Part shown: one piece after another, positions 17,679-27,268 of the stretch
Layout: each line of letters starts with the position of its first letter
Numbering within the stretch: the stretch's first letter is position 1
Assembly: GCF_900537075.1 (NCBI RefSeq)
Contig: NZ_UNRA01000005.1
Location: 186,001 to 250,000 of the forward strand
From: Tropicibacter sp. Alg240-R139
Lineage (GTDB): Bacteria; Pseudomonadota; Alphaproteobacteria; Rhodobacterales; Rhodobacteraceae
Length of the DNA: 64,000 bases
Reading direction: 5' to 3'
The notes under the pieces: model-generated
The model's database searches: none
Told to the model about the DNA's origin: nothing
What the model saw: only the letters and a program-made list of their open reading frames with translations
Made by a program: the position numbers and the translations under genes

Positions 17679-20315
17679 TTGTCCACCGTCACGCCCATGA
17701 TGGCGCAATACCTCGAAATCAAAGAGGCCCACGCCGATGCCCTGCTATTTTACCGCATGGGTGATTTTTATGAGATGTTCTTTGACGATGCGGTGGATGC
17801 CGCCCAAGCGCTAGACATTGCTCTGACCAAACGGGGCAAGCACAACGGCAATGACATTCCGATGTGCGGCGTACCTGTTCACGCGGCCGAAGGGTATCTG
17901 CTATCCCTGATCCGCAAGGGGTTCCGTGTGGCTGTATGTGAACAGATGGAAAGCCCGGCTGAAGCCAAGAAAAGAGGCTCTAAATCGGTCGTTAGACGCG
18001 ATGTTGTGCGTCTGGTGACCCCCGGCACCCTGACCGAAGATGCCTTACTCGACGCACGCCGCCACAACTTTTTGGTGGCCTATGCCGAGGTTCGTGACAA
18101 CAGCGCGCTGGCCTGGGCCGACATTTCAACCGGTGCATTTCATGTCATGACCGTGTCGCGGCAACGGCTAAGCCCCGAGCTGGCCCGCCTTGCCCCGTCC
18201 GAATTGCTGGTTGTGGATGATCCTGTGTTTCAGACGCTGCGCCCGCTGGCGGATGACTTCAAGATCCCGCTGACGCCCATGGGCAAAGCCAGCTTTGACA
18301 GCGCCGGCGCCGAGAAACGCCTGCAAGAGCTGTTCAATGTCGGTTCACTGGACGGGTTCGGAAAATTTTCGCGACACGAATTGTCGGCCATGGGCGCACT
18401 GGTCGATTATCTAGAGATCACGCAAAAAGGCAAACTACCCCTACTCTTGCCGCCCGAGCAGGACAGCGAGGACCGCGTCATGCAGATCGACGCGGCCACA
18501 CGGCGCAATCTAGAACTGACCCGATCGCTGAGTGGTGATAAGTTCGGCTCGCTGTTGTCTGTCATCGACCGCACAGTGACACCGGGCGGTGGACGCCTGT
18601 TGGAACAAAGGATTTCCAGCCCCTCGCGCAAGCTCGATACCATTCACGCCCGGCTTGCTGCGCTTGACTTCTGTGTCGAGCAATCCTCTCTTGCCGAGCA
18701 GCTGCGCGAAGCGCTCCGCAAAACACCCGATCTGGACCGCGCTTTGTCGCGACTGGCGTTAGAACGAGGAGGCCCTCGGGACCTTACTGCCATTCGCAAT
18801 GGGCTGATCCAAGCAGAACAGATTGCCATCTCGACTGATGATATCGAACTGCCTGAGCTCATTGCTCAAGCCACAGCCAACCTACGCGGGTTCGACGATC
18901 TGCTAGGCCTACTTGACGCATCACTGGTCGCCGAACCACCCTTGCTGGCTCGCGACGGTGGATTCATCGCTCCGGGCTATGACGTGGAACTGGACGAGGC
19001 CCGCACCCTTCGGGACGAAGGCCGTTCGGTCATCGCTGGTTTTCAAAAGAAATATGCCGAGCACACTGGGATCAACTCACTCAAGATCAAGCATAACAAC
19101 GTGCTTGGCTACTTCATCGAAACGACGGCGACGCACGCCGACAAGATGTTAGGCCCGCCATTCTCAGAGACCTATATTCACCGACAAACCACCGCCAATC
19201 AGGTCCGGTTCACAACTGTCGAACTCAGCGAAATCGAAACCCGAATTTTAAACGCCGGCAATTTGGCGCTAGAGATTGAAAAGCGGCTCTATCAAAGGCT
19301 GTCCGACAAGATTTTGTCTCAAGCCGCCCTGCTCAATCAGGCCGCGCGTGGTCTGGCAGAATTGGATCTGGCAACGGCACTAGCTGATTTGGCGCGGGGC
19401 GAAAACTGGTGTCGCCCTTCGGTCGACAACACCCGGTCATTCACCATAACTGGGGGTCGTCATCCGGTCGTCGAACGGGCACTCCAACAACAATCAGGCG
19501 ATGCTTTCATTGCAAACGACTGTGATTTGACGGCCAACGGCGGCGCTGCTGTCTGGCTTTTGACGGGTCCCAACATGGCCGGTAAGTCAACCTTTCTACG
19601 TCAGAACGCACTGATTGCCCTGCTGGCACAGATGGGCAGCTATGTTCCCGCCGAACGCGCTGAAATTGGGCTGGTAAGTCAGCTGTTCAGTCGCGTCGGT
19701 GCCTCGGACGATCTGGCGCGCGGGCGTTCCACATTCATGGTCGAGATGGTGGAAACTGCGGCGATCCTAAACCAGGCCGACGAACGCGCGTTGGTTATCC
19801 TGGACGAGATCGGGCGTGGCACCGCCACTTATGACGGTCTGTCGATTGCCTGGGCGACGCTGGAACATCTGCACGCCACCAACAGTTGCCGCGCCCTATT
19901 TGCCACTCATTATCATGAGCTTACTGCCCTTGCCGGTAACCTGAAAGGTGTCGAAAATGCCACCGTCGCCGTCAAGGAATGGGAAGGTGAAGTCATTTTC
20001 CTGCACGAGGTGCGCAAAGGGGCCGCCGACCGCTCTTATGGCGTTCAGGTCGCCCAACTTGCCGGCCTGCCCAAGTCCGTTGTCGAACGTGCCCGCGTGG
20101 TTTTGGATCAACTGGAACAAAACGAACGGGAGGGTGGCAAACAAAGGGCGCTGATTGACGATCTGCCGCTTTTCTCGGCCGCGCTGCCCTCACCGCCGCC
20201 GACCCCCAAAGTCTCGACCATCGACGGGATGTTGGGTGACATCCATCCTGATGAGCTGAGCCCTCGCGAAGCGCTGGACCTGATCTATAGACTGAAAGAA
20301 GCGGCCAGATCCTGA
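17679..20315 (+). CDS. mutS: DNA mismatch repair protein MutS
   Basis: 878 residues. Recognises mismatched bases and starts repair with MutL. The N-terminal mismatch-binding domain has the conserved Phe-x-Glu as DFYEMFFDD. The ATPase domain has Walker A GPNMAGKST near residue 630, then DDLARGRSTFMVEM and the Walker B region LDEIGRGT. The TTG at 17679 is chosen: GGAG lies nine bases upstream and the protein then reads STVTPMMAQYLEIKE, the usual opening. ATG 17697 or 17700 are alternatives. Divergent from maeB. Confidence 0.95.
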   Translation: MSTVTPMMAQYLEIKEAHADALLFYRMGDFYEMFFDDAVDAAQALDIALTKRGKHNGNDIPMCGVPVHAAEGYLLSLIRKGFRVAVCEQMESPAEAKKRGSKSVVRRDVVRLVTPGTLTEDALLDARRHNFLVAYAEVRDNSALAWADISTGAFHVMTVSRQRLSPELARLAPSELLVVDDPVFQTLRPLADDFKIPLTPMGKASFDSAGAEKRLQELFNVGSLDGFGKFSRHELSAMGALVDYLEITQKGKLPLLLPPEQDSEDRVMQIDAATRRNLELTRSLSGDKFGSLLSVIDRTVTPGGGRLLEQRISSPSRKLDTIHARLAALDFCVEQSSLAEQLREALRKTPDLDRALSRLALERGGPRDLTAIRNGLIQAEQIAISTDDIELPELIAQATANLRGFDDLLGLLDASLVAEPPLLARDGGFIAPGYDVELDEARTLRDEGRSVIAGFQKKYAEHTGINSLKIKHNNVLGYFIETTATHADKMLGPPFSETYIHRQTTANQVRFTTVELSEIETRILNAGNLALEIEKRLYQRLSDKILSQAALLNQAARGLAELDLATALADLARGENWCRPSVDNTRSFTITGGRHPVVERALQQQSGDAFIANDCDLTANGGAAVWLLTGPNMAGKSTFLRQNALIALLAQMGSYVPAERAEIGLVSQLFSRVGASDDLARGRSTFMVEMVETAAILNQADERALVILDEIGRGTATYDGLSIAWATLEHLHATNSCRALFATHYHELTALAGNLKGVENATVAVKEWEGEVIFLHEVRKGAADRSYGVQVAQLAGLPKSVVERARVVLDQLEQNEREGGKQRALIDDLPLFSAALPSPPPTPKVSTIDGMLGDIHPDELSPREALDLIYRLKEAARS

Positions 20316-20324
20316 CCGCTTCTT
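20296..20324. terminator. Hairpin at the mutS/grpE convergent junction
   Basis: A perfect 9-bp stem, AAGAAGCGG (20296-20304) with CCGCTTCTT (20316-20324), overlapping the last codons of mutS and reaching into the short gap before the grpE stop. A pyrimidine-rich but not purely T tail follows. It could end transcription of both converging genes, but without a U-tract it is only a candidate. Confidence 0.4.
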
Positions 20325-20361
20325 CACCGTGTTTCCAAATACGCTCGCCGAAAGTGGAACT

Positions 20362-20925
20362 TTAGCCAGCCGACGTTGAACTGACGCCAACTTGCGCCGG
20401 ACGCAGCAAACGGTCGTGCAACATGAACCCTTCTGCCGACACCTGAATGATGTCGCCTGCTTTGGTCCCGGGCACCGGGGCTTCGAACATCGCTTCGTGC
20501 ATTTGCGGGTCGAACCGATCGCCAACTTCGGGCGACACGATGTGAACACCATGCTTGTTGAATACATCCAACAGGGCACGCATGGTCAGTTCCACGCCCT
20601 CGATCAGCGCTGCCGAAACTTCGCGCTGTTCATCAGTTGCCGCCTCAAGGCCGCGCTTGAGGTTGTCGTAAACCGGCAGCATATCGCGGGCCAATTTCGA
20701 GCCGCCGTAGTTTTCGGCATCGCGACGGGCTTTGTCGCCGCGCTTGCGGGCGTTTTCCGCATCCGCCAGCGCGCGCATGAATTTGTCCTTTAGCTGGTCG
20801 CGTTCGGCGCGCAGCTCGTCCAGTTCTATCGCCTCACCGCTGATCTCAGCCAGCTCTTCGGCCAGCTCTTCGGCTTCAGCCGTTGCGATGTCATCCAGAA
20901 AATCTTCGTTCTTTGGCTCAGCCAT
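20362..20925 (-). CDS. grpE: Nucleotide exchange factor GrpE
   Basis: 187 residues. The cytoplasmic ADP-release factor for DnaK. An acidic N terminus (DDIATAEAEELAEELAEI) leads into a long predicted coiled coil to about residue 75 (ERDQLKDKFMRALADAENARKR). The C-terminal beta domain follows, with VNP-like motif region FNKHGVHIVSPEVGDRFDPQMHEAMF. Ten bases separate it from the upstream hrcA stop, so the two are probably co-transcribed, as in many alphaproteobacteria. dnaK and dnaJ are not in the window. Confidence 0.95.
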   Translation of the reverse strand: MAEPKNEDFLDDIATAEAEELAEELAEISGEAIELDELRAERDQLKDKFMRALADAENARKRGDKARRDAENYGGSKLARDMLPVYDNLKRGLEAATDEQREVSAALIEGVELTMRALLDVFNKHGVHIVSPEVGDRFDPQMHEAMFEAPVPGTKAGDIIQVSAEGFMLHDRLLRPAQVGVSSTSAG

Positions 20926-20935
20926 CTTTCTACCT

Positions 20936-22000
20936 CTAACTCCGGTCTGATACGAGCTTGCCGACCAACTGCGCGGTATAGTCGACGATGGGCACGATCC
21001 GTCCGTAATTCAGGCGCGTCGGGCCAATCACCCCAACCGCACCGATGATCTTACGATCAGCGTTCATATAGGGAGACACCACCAAAGAGGAACCCGAAAG
21101 TGAAAAAAGTTTGTTCTCAGAGCCGATAAAAATGCGTACACCGTCGCCGTCTTCGGTCAGTTCCAGAAATTCAGCGATGTCCCGCTTGCGTTCCAGGTCG
21201 TCAAACAGGGATCTGATCCGCTCCAGCTCTTCTTCCTGCCCCGTATCTGCCAACAGATTCGCCCGTCCGCGTACGATCAGGCGCGCCGAATCCTGCCCCT
21301 CGGCGTCCCAAACGGCTAGGCCACCCTCGACCATCGCACGGGCCAGCACGTCGATCTCTTGTTTGCGTGCGGTGATCTGAGACTGAATAACTGTGCTTAC
21401 TTCGCTCAGAGTCCGCCCCTCGATCAGCGAATTCAGGAAATTCGCCGCCTCACGCATCGAACTGGGAGTCTGCCCCGGTGGCGGTGTAAACAGGCGGTTT
21501 TCCACGTGACCATCGGCAAAAACCAGAACCACCAGCGCCCGATCATGGGCCAGCGACACAAACTCTATATGCTTGATCTCGGCCTCATGCTTGGGCGTCA
21601 GCACCAGCGAGGCACCTTGCGTTACCCCCGACAGCACAGACCCGACGCGATCTAGCAAGCCACTGACATCTGACGAGTTGCTGTCCACCGTCGCGTCAAT
21701 CTTTTTGCGGTCCGCCACGTTCAAATCGCCGACCTCAAGCAGACCGTCGACGAACATCCGCAACCCCATTTGTGTCGGCACCCGACCGGCGCTGACATGG
21801 GGGCTATCGAGCAATCCCAGAAACTCTAGATCCTGCATCACGTTGCGGATCGTCGCGGCGCTAACCTTTTCGCTCAACGTACGGGTCAGGGTTCGACTGC
21901 CCACCGGCTCGCCGCTGTCCAGGTAACCTTCAACGATCAATCGGAACACTTCACGCGAGCGGTCGTTCATGTCGTCCAGAATTTTGCTCGCGTCACTCAT
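20936..22000 (-). CDS. hrcA: Heat-inducible transcription repressor HrcA
   Basis: 354 residues. Represses chaperone operons by binding CIRCE elements and is itself tuned by GroEL (family knowledge). An N-terminal winged helix lies at about residues 10-75 (EKVSAATIRNVMQDLEFLGLL contains the recognition helix). The C-terminal sensor part contains ADRKIIGAVGVIGPTRLNY, a family signature. I found no CIRCE inverted repeat between hrcA and rph, so autoregulation by CIRCE is not supported here. Divergent from rph across about 110 bases. Confidence 0.95.
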   Translation of the reverse strand: MSDASKILDDMNDRSREVFRLIVEGYLDSGEPVGSRTLTRTLSEKVSAATIRNVMQDLEFLGLLDSPHVSAGRVPTQMGLRMFVDGLLEVGDLNVADRKKIDATVDSNSSDVSGLLDRVGSVLSGVTQGASLVLTPKHEAEIKHIEFVSLAHDRALVVLVFADGHVENRLFTPPPGQTPSSMREAANFLNSLIEGRTLSEVSTVIQSQITARKQEIDVLARAMVEGGLAVWDAEGQDSARLIVRGRANLLADTGQEEELERIRSLFDDLERKRDIAEFLELTEDGDGVRIFIGSENKLFSLSGSSLVVSPYMNADRKIIGAVGVIGPTRLNYGRIVPIVDYTAQLVGKLVSDRS

Positions 22001-22112
22001 TGGGCTTCTCCGGCTTTGATGTCATTAAATCCCACTTGCGGTAAAGGTCAATCGGGGTTGCATCCCTGCCCCGCCGAGAGTTATCCCCAAGCCAGCAAAC
22101 AAAGGATTTCCC

Positions 22113-22826
22113 ATGCGACCCTCTGGACGTGATCTGAACCAAATGCGCGCGGTTTCCATCGAGACCGGCTTTACCAAACATGCCGAAGGCTCTTGCCTGA
22201 TCAAGATGGGTGACACGCACGTTTTGTGCACCGCCACCATCGAAGATCGCGTGCCGCCCTTTATTAAGGGATCCGGCCTGGGTTGGGTTACTGCTGAGTA
22301 CGGGATGCTTCCGCGCGCAACCAACACCCGGATGCGCCGCGAGGCCGCCAGTGGCAAGCAAGGCGGCCGTACCGTCGAAATCCAGCGTCTGATCGGCCGA
22401 GCCCTGCGCGCCGGCGTTGACCGCGTTGCCCTGGGCGAACGCCAGATCACTGTCGACTGCGACGTGATCCAAGCCGACGGGGGCACACGTTGCGCCTCGA
22501 TCACAGGTGGCTGGGTCGCGCTGCGTCTGGCGGTCAACAAGCTGATGAAAGCCGGCGATGTGATTTCCGATCCGCTGGTTGATCCGGTCGCAGCCGTGTC
22601 TTGCGGCATCTACGCCGGCCAGCCAGTGCTGGACCTAGACTACCCCGAGGATTCCGAGGCCGGCGTTGACGGCAACTTTATCATGACCGGTTCGGGCAAG
22701 CTGATCGAAGTGCAGATGAGCGCGGAAGGGTCAGTGTTCAGCCGTGCGCAAATGGATCAACTGATGGATCTGGCCGAAAAAGGCGTGGGCGAACTGGCCG
22801 CAGCCCAAAAGGCCGCCACCGCATGA
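22113..22826 (+). CDS. rph: Ribonuclease PH
   Basis: 237 residues. A phosphorolytic 3'-5' exoribonuclease that trims tRNA 3' ends. It starts [14 protein letters not shown], the standard family opening, and has [12 protein letters not shown] and [19 protein letters not shown], with the phosphate-binding arginine region, and [12 protein letters not shown] with metal-binding acidic residues. It overlaps rdgB by four bases (ATGA) and leads an rph-rdgB-hemW-DUF454 run, a gene order common in alphaproteobacteria. Confidence 0.96.
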   Translation: MRPSGRDLNQMRAVSIETGFTKHAEGSCLIKMGDTHVLCTATIEDRVPPFIKGSGLGWVTAEYGMLPRATNTRMRREAASGKQGGRTVEIQRLIGRALRAGVDRVALGERQITVDCDVIQADGGTRCASITGGWVALRLAVNKLMKAGDVISDPLVDPVAAVSCGIYAGQPVLDLDYPEDSEAGVDGNFIMTGSGKLIEVQMSAEGSVFSRAQMDQLMDLAEKGVGELAAAQKAATA

Positions 22827-23437
22827 CCCGCGCATTCGATGGTGATACGTTGGTCTTTGCCACCCACAACAAGGGCAAGCTAGAGGAGATGGAACATCTC
22901 CTCACCCCATTTGGGGTCAAGGTTGTGGGTGCCGCGGACTTGGATCTGCCGGAACCAAGAGAGACCGAAGATACGTTCGTTGGTAACGCCCGGATCAAGG
23001 CCCACGCCGCCGCCAAGGCCACCGGCCTGCCCTGCCTCTCAGATGACAGCGGGATCACCATCGACGCATTGAACGGTGCCCCCGGTGTCTATACCGCCGA
23101 TTGGGCCGAGACCGGAAATGGCCGTGACTTTGTCATGGCCATGACTCGCGCCCATACCGAGCTTGAGGCAATCAGCGCCCCCTACCCGCGTCTCGCGCAA
23201 TTCCGCAGCACATTGGTTGTCGCCTGGCCTGACGGACATGACGAAGTATTCGAAGGCGTAGCGCCCGGCCATCTGACCTGGCCGATGCGCGGCGATCAGG
23301 GTTTTGGTTATGACCCGATGTTTATCCCCGAGGGGCGTGACATCACCTTTGCCGAGATGGATCGCTGGGAAAAGAACAAGATCAGCCACCGCGCGCTTGC
23401 GGTGCAAAAGTTCGTAAAGGGCTGTTTTGGCGGATGA
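22823..23437 (+). CDS. rdgB: XTP/dITP diphosphatase (house-cleaning pyrophosphatase)
   Basis: 204 residues. Hydrolyses non-canonical purine nucleotides such as dITP and XTP so they are not incorporated into nucleic acid. It shows the N-terminal [12 protein letters not shown] motif, [14 protein letters not shown], the catalytic SDDSG region, [10 protein letters not shown] and the closing SHRALA, all hallmarks of the Ham1/RdgB family. Start overlaps the rph stop by four bases and its end overlaps the start of hemW, so translation is probably coupled. Confidence 0.95.
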   Translation: MTRAFDGDTLVFATHNKGKLEEMEHLLTPFGVKVVGAADLDLPEPRETEDTFVGNARIKAHAAAKATGLPCLSDDSGITIDALNGAPGVYTADWAETGNGRDFVMAMTRAHTELEAISAPYPRLAQFRSTLVVAWPDGHDEVFEGVAPGHLTWPMRGDQGFGYDPMFIPEGRDITFAEMDRWEKNKISHRALAVQKFVKGCFGG

Positions 23438-24584
23438 TTGGCAAAACGGGGGCTTTGGCCTGTATGTACATTGGCCATTTTGCGAGGCCAAATGCCCCTA
23501 TTGCGATTTCAACAGTCATGTCAGCCGACAGATAGACCAATCCGCCTGGGTTGATGCCTATTTGCTCGAACTGGAACGCTATGCGGCTCAAACACCAGGC
23601 CGCGTCCTGAACACCATCTTTTTTGGCGGCGGAACCCCGTCCTTGATGTCCCCTGATACGGTTGACGCCGTCATTCAGGCTGCACGCGGACATTGGCATG
23701 CCGCGAACGACATGGAAATCACGCTCGAGGCAAATCCCGGCTCGGTCGAGGCTGGACGCTTTGCCGGCTATCGCGACGCAGGCGTGAACCGGATCTCGAT
23801 GGGAATCCAGGCGCTTAATGATGAGGACTTAAAACGCCTGGGCCGCATCCACACCGTGGCCGAGGCGCAAAAAGCCTTTGATGTCGCCCGAAATTGCTTT
23901 GATCGCGTTAGTTTCGACCTGATCTATGCCCGCCAGCACCAGACCTTATTGGACTGGCAGGCCGAGTTGAAACAAGCCCTATCAATGGCGATAGATCACC
24001 TATCGCTCTATCAGCTGACAATCGAGCAAGGCACCGCCTTTGGCGATCGCTATGCGGTTGGAAAGCTGCGCGGCTTGCCAGTAGATGATACAGCTGCCGA
24101 CATGTACATGGCCACGCAAGAGATTTGCGAGGACGCTGGATTGCCGGCCTACGAAATCTCGAACCACGCCAAACCAGGTTCGGAATCGCAGCACAATCAG
24201 GTCTATTGGCGGTATGGCGATTACGTGGGCATCGGCCCAGGCGCGCATGGTCGCCTGACCATTAATGAATCAAAGTTCGCAACTGAATCCTTTCTGAACC
24301 CAAACAACTGGCTCACTCAAGTCAGCGAAAACACCGGAGAATCGGTTAGAACACAGCTGCAGACACAAGATCAGGCTAATGAATACCTGATGATGGGGCT
24401 GAGATTGACCCAAGGAATAGATATGGAGCGTTTTCAAGCTCTCTCATCAGCACCTATTCCCCACGATCGTTTGGACTATCTGGTAGACATCGGAATGGTA
24501 GAGCAGGATGGTTCTACACTGAAGGCAACCAAAAATGGGCGCGCGGTCTTGAACGCCGTCATCCGGGAATTGTTGGTGGATTAG
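23427..24584 (+). CDS. hemW: Radical SAM heme chaperone HemW
   Basis: 385 residues. HemW resembles coproporphyrinogen III dehydrogenase but is thought to act as a heme chaperone (family knowledge). The iron-sulfur cluster motif CEAKCPYC (CxxxCxxC) is at residues 19-26, preceded by GLYVHWPF. NTIFFGGGTPSL and EANPGS are the SAM-binding features. The first cysteine is not preceded by the catalytic extension of HemN. The start appears to be TTG 23427, with AAAGG upstream, overlapping rdgB by 11 bases. Confidence 0.92.
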   Translation: MADDWQNGGFGLYVHWPFCEAKCPYCDFNSHVSRQIDQSAWVDAYLLELERYAAQTPGRVLNTIFFGGGTPSLMSPDTVDAVIQAARGHWHAANDMEITLEANPGSVEAGRFAGYRDAGVNRISMGIQALNDEDLKRLGRIHTVAEAQKAFDVARNCFDRVSFDLIYARQHQTLLDWQAELKQALSMAIDHLSLYQLTIEQGTAFGDRYAVGKLRGLPVDDTAADMYMATQEICEDAGLPAYEISNHAKPGSESQHNQVYWRYGDYVGIGPGAHGRLTINESKFATESFLNPNNWLTQVSENTGESVRTQLQTQDQANEYLMMGLRLTQGIDMERFQALSSAPIPHDRLDYLVDIGMVEQDGSTLKATKNGRAVLNAVIRELLVD

Positions 24585-24587
24585 AAT

Positions 24588-24941
24588 ATGCGTGTGGTTT
24601 GGGTTGTCTTGGGAGTGTTTTGCATGGCGCTTGCCATGATTGGCGTTGTCCTCCCCCTCCTCCCAACGGTTCCGTTCCTATTACTGGCTGCCTTTTGCTT
24701 TGCCCGATCGTCTGAACGGTTGCATGATTGGCTGCTGTCCCATCAGATCTTTGGCCCAATGATCGTGGACTGGAATACCAGTGGAGCTATTCGCCCAGCC
24801 GCAAAAAAAGCCGCAACCCTGTCGGTCACGGCTGTCTTTGGTATGTCTCTGGCACTTGGTTTAGCCAGTCATATTCTAATAGTTCAGGCTGTCACGCTCG
24901 GCGCAGTCCTGATCTTCATCTGGACTCGCCCTAGCGGCTAA
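24588..24941 (+). CDS. YbaN/DUF454 family inner-membrane protein
   Basis: 117 residues. Hydrophobic stretches lie at about residues 2-40 (VVWVVLGVFCMALAMIGVVLPLLPTVPF is the core, hairpin-like) and 80-112. Between them sits the family segment FARSSERLHDWLLSHQIFGPMI. This is the DUF454 pattern, a small membrane protein of unknown function. Starts three bases after the hemW stop. Its 3' end overlaps the end of convergent parB by 11 bases. Confidence 0.85.
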   Translation: MRVVWVVLGVFCMALAMIGVVLPLLPTVPFLLLAAFCFARSSERLHDWLLSHQIFGPMIVDWNTSGAIRPAAKKAATLSVTAVFGMSLALGLASHILIVQAVTLGAVLIFIWTRPSG

Positions 24942-25827
24942 GCTTAGCACATAGATCGTCGAGCTGATCCAGGTTCTCATACGTTAGAACCACCTGACCA
25001 GTTTCCGTTCCAGACTTGTGGTTGATTGCAACTTTCATCGCAAGTATCGCTGAAAGATCTTTCTCTAACGCCCTTGTATCAGCGTCCTTTTCCGATCCAA
25101 TGCTGCGCGCTTTCGGGGCCGGTGCTGGTTCGTCTTTTTTCTGTTGGCGCTTCACGAGTGCCTCGGTTGCGCGCACAGACAAAGCGTCACGCACAACGAT
25201 CTTTGCCAACTCTGATGGATCTTCTGACGTTATCAAAGCACGCGCGTGACCTGCCGACAAAAGTCCGTCAACGACCAATTGTTGCACATCTTCAGGCAAC
25301 GCCAACAGTCGGAGCAAATTGGCGATGTAGCTTCGGCTCTTTCCCAGTGCTTCGGCCAATTTTTCCTGCGTGTGGCCAAAACGATCCATCAACTGACGAA
25401 AGCCTGCCGCCTCTTCCACGGCATTCAGATCAGCTCGCTGAATATTCTCGATAATCCCTATTTCAAGAACTTCGGTGTCATCCAATTCCCGCACCAGCAC
25501 AGGAACGTCATGAAGTTGAACCAGCTGAGCCGCTCGCCATCGACGCTCACCTGCGACAATTTCATAATTTCCACCGTTCACTGATCGTACGATCAATGGC
25601 TGCAGAATTCCCTTTTCCTTAATTGATGCAGCCAGATCATCCAAATCTTCCTGTTTGAACGTTCGACGAGGCTGATCCGGATTCGCGCGCAGCTTCTCGA
25701 TGGGAACGGTGACCTCACCTTGGCGCGGCGCCCCAACGGTTGTCACTTCTTCTTCAAGAGTTACGTCAGCCATCAGTGCCGACAATCCGCGTCCCAAACC
25801 TCTGGGTTTTCCTTTACTCTTGGACAT
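24931..25827 (-). CDS. parB: Chromosome partitioning protein ParB
   Basis: 298 residues. Binds parS, spreads on the chromosome and works with ParA to move the origin region. The N-terminal GRGLSALMADV is the ParA-interacting tail. The CTP-binding/ParB fold contains NPDQPRR and GERRWRAA (93-100). The helix-turn-helix is in TQEKLAEALGKSRSYIANLLRL, and a C-terminal dimerisation region closes the protein. It follows parA by 15 bases. Three exact parS sites lie 1-3 kb away at 26924, 27215 and 29126. Confidence 0.96.
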   Translation of the reverse strand: MSKSKGKPRGLGRGLSALMADVTLEEEVTTVGAPRQGEVTVPIEKLRANPDQPRRTFKQEDLDDLAASIKEKGILQPLIVRSVNGGNYEIVAGERRWRAAQLVQLHDVPVLVRELDDTEVLEIGIIENIQRADLNAVEEAAGFRQLMDRFGHTQEKLAEALGKSRSYIANLLRLLALPEDVQQLVVDGLLSAGHARALITSEDPSELAKIVVRDALSVRATEALVKRQQKKDEPAPAPKARSIGSEKDADTRALEKDLSAILAMKVAINHKSGTETGQVVLTYENLDQLDDLCAKLSR

Positions 25828-25842
25828 TTCTGCTTCTCCTCT

Positions 25843-26652
25843 TTACGCGGACATTTTGTTGTTTTTTATCATGAGTTCATCTGCAAGCTCTCTATACGCC
25901 TGAGCACCCAGTGAATTTGGATCGTAGCTTAATACTGGGAGTGCATAAGACGGCGCCTCACTGACACGAACATTTCTCGGTATCTTTGTATCAAACACCA
26001 GATCTCCTAAGTTTTCACGTGCGTCGGCCTCAACTTGCTGTGACAGGTTGTTCCGACGATCATACATCGTCAAGACAATCCCCTCTATCCGGAGCTTTGA
26101 ATTTGCTGTCTGACGCACCTCACGGATCGTCAACATGAGCTGTGACAACCCTTCCAAGGCAAAAAACTCACTTTGCAATGGCACCAAAACAGAATGTGCC
26201 GCAACCATTGCGTTTACCGTCAAGAGGTTCAGGGACGGCGGGCAATCAACCAGAATATAATCCCACTGAAAAGCGTCCATAGCCGTCTGGTGCAGAGCAT
26301 CATGGAGCAAAAAGCTGCGCTTTTCGTTCGAGACCAGTTCAATATCGGCCGAACTTAGATCGACAGTCGCTGGAATGATCGACAGCCCGTCAAAGTCCGT
26401 GTCCTGTATAACATCATCCGGTGACGCATCATCAACCAGCAAATCATAGCTGGTTTGCGATCTATCAGAGCGTTCAATCCCCAATCCGGTCGAAGCGTTC
26501 CCTTGTGGATCAAGATCAACAACTAGAACACGCAACCCACGTTCGACTAATGCCGCCGCCAAATTAATTGTTGTCGTTGTTTTTCCAACCCCGCCCTTTT
26601 GATTGGCTACAGCTATGATTTTTGGTCCGTCAGGACGAGACAGATCATGCAC
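25843..26652 (-). CDS. parA: Chromosome partitioning ATPase ParA
   Basis: 269 residues. A Walker-type ATPase that pulls ParB-bound origins apart. The deviant Walker A KGGVGKTT is at residues 19-26. DLDPQGNAS and the Walker B-like YILVDCPPSL follow. It lacks the N-terminal HTH found in plasmid ParA type Ia, as expected for a chromosomal Soj-like protein. It overlaps the end of rsmG by eight bases and is followed by parB, the conserved rsmG-parA-parB order. Confidence 0.96.
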   Translation of the reverse strand: MHDLSRPDGPKIIAVANQKGGVGKTTTTINLAAALVERGLRVLVVDLDPQGNASTGLGIERSDRSQTSYDLLVDDASPDDVIQDTDFDGLSIIPATVDLSSADIELVSNEKRSFLLHDALHQTAMDAFQWDYILVDCPPSLNLLTVNAMVAAHSVLVPLQSEFFALEGLSQLMLTIREVRQTANSKLRIEGIVLTMYDRRNNLSQQVEADARENLGDLVFDTKIPRNVRVSEAPSYALPVLSYDPNSLGAQAYRELADELMIKNNKMSA

Positions 26653-27268
26653 GCTCGATTCCCTTGATTTTTAGGATTACGGCCTCGGGTTCAGTGATAC
26701 TAGTAATCGGATCGAAGTCGAATTTCCATTCCCTTTGAGCCTCGGTAACTTCTTTTTTCCAGGTAGCTCCTTTTGGAAACAAGGCGGATCCAGAAGGCTT
26801 CATATGACGCTCACAAAATGCAAATAACCCTTTGAGATCCGTCAATGCGCGCGCAGATATTACGTCGGCACCCTGTGGCTCTGCTTGCTCAATCCTCTTA
26901 CTGATAACTTTAAAGCCACAAGATGTTTCACGTGAAACAGTACGCAAAAAAGCTGACTTCCTTTGGTCGCTTTCCATAAGAGTTACACGAGAGTCCACAG
27001 AGGCTTGATTAGAGAGTATTCCAATTACTGCTCCAGGAAAGCCGCCACCACTACCCAAATCCAACCAGGAACCCAACTCTTTGACGCATAAAAATACTTG
27101 AACTGAATCAATCACATGTCGCGCCCAAATTGCTTCCAAACTTCTTCGAGAAACAACGTTGATTACTGGATTCCACTTTTTCACGAGTTCAACATAAACT
27201 TCGATTCGCTCAAATGTTTCACGTGAAACATCCATACGGGTGAGATCCTCAAACTCGTTCTTCTTCAT
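26645..27268 (-). CDS. rsmG: 16S rRNA (guanine-527 N7) methyltransferase RsmG
   Basis: 207 residues. Methylates G527 of 16S rRNA with SAM. The SAM-binding motif is [16 protein letters not shown], followed by [16 protein letters not shown] and [10 protein letters not shown], all family landmarks. Start overlaps the mnmG stop by four bases and its end overlaps parA. Two exact parS sites lie within the coding sequence, encoding VSRET at about residues 14-18 and again near 110-115, so these stretches serve both as protein and as ParB sites. Confidence 0.95.
   Translation of the reverse strand: MKKNEFEDLTRMDVSRETFERIEVYVELVKKWNPVINVVSRRSLEAIWARHVIDSVQVFLCVKELGSWLDLGSGGGFPGAVIGILSNQASVDSRVTLMESDQRKSAFLRTVSRETSCGFKVISKRIEQAEPQGADVISARALTDLKGLFAFCERHMKPSGSALFPKGATWKKEVTEAQREWKFDFDPITSITEPEAVILKIKGIERA
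26924..26939. other. parS site inside rsmG
   Basis: An exact copy of the 16-bp palindrome TGTTTCACGTGAAACA, the ParB-binding parS consensus known from Bacillus and conserved in alphaproteobacteria. Located in the middle of rsmG, about 1.1 kb from parB. Confidence 0.95.
27215..27230. other. parS site near the start of rsmG
   Basis: A second exact TGTTTCACGTGAAACA, coding for VSRETF near residue 14 of RsmG. It lies about 290 bases from the first copy, close enough for ParB spreading to cover both. Confidence 0.95.

Noticed and set aside
22001-22112. CIRCE operator between hrcA and rph
   Set aside because: No TTAGCACTC/GAGTGCTAA inverted repeat is present in the gap.
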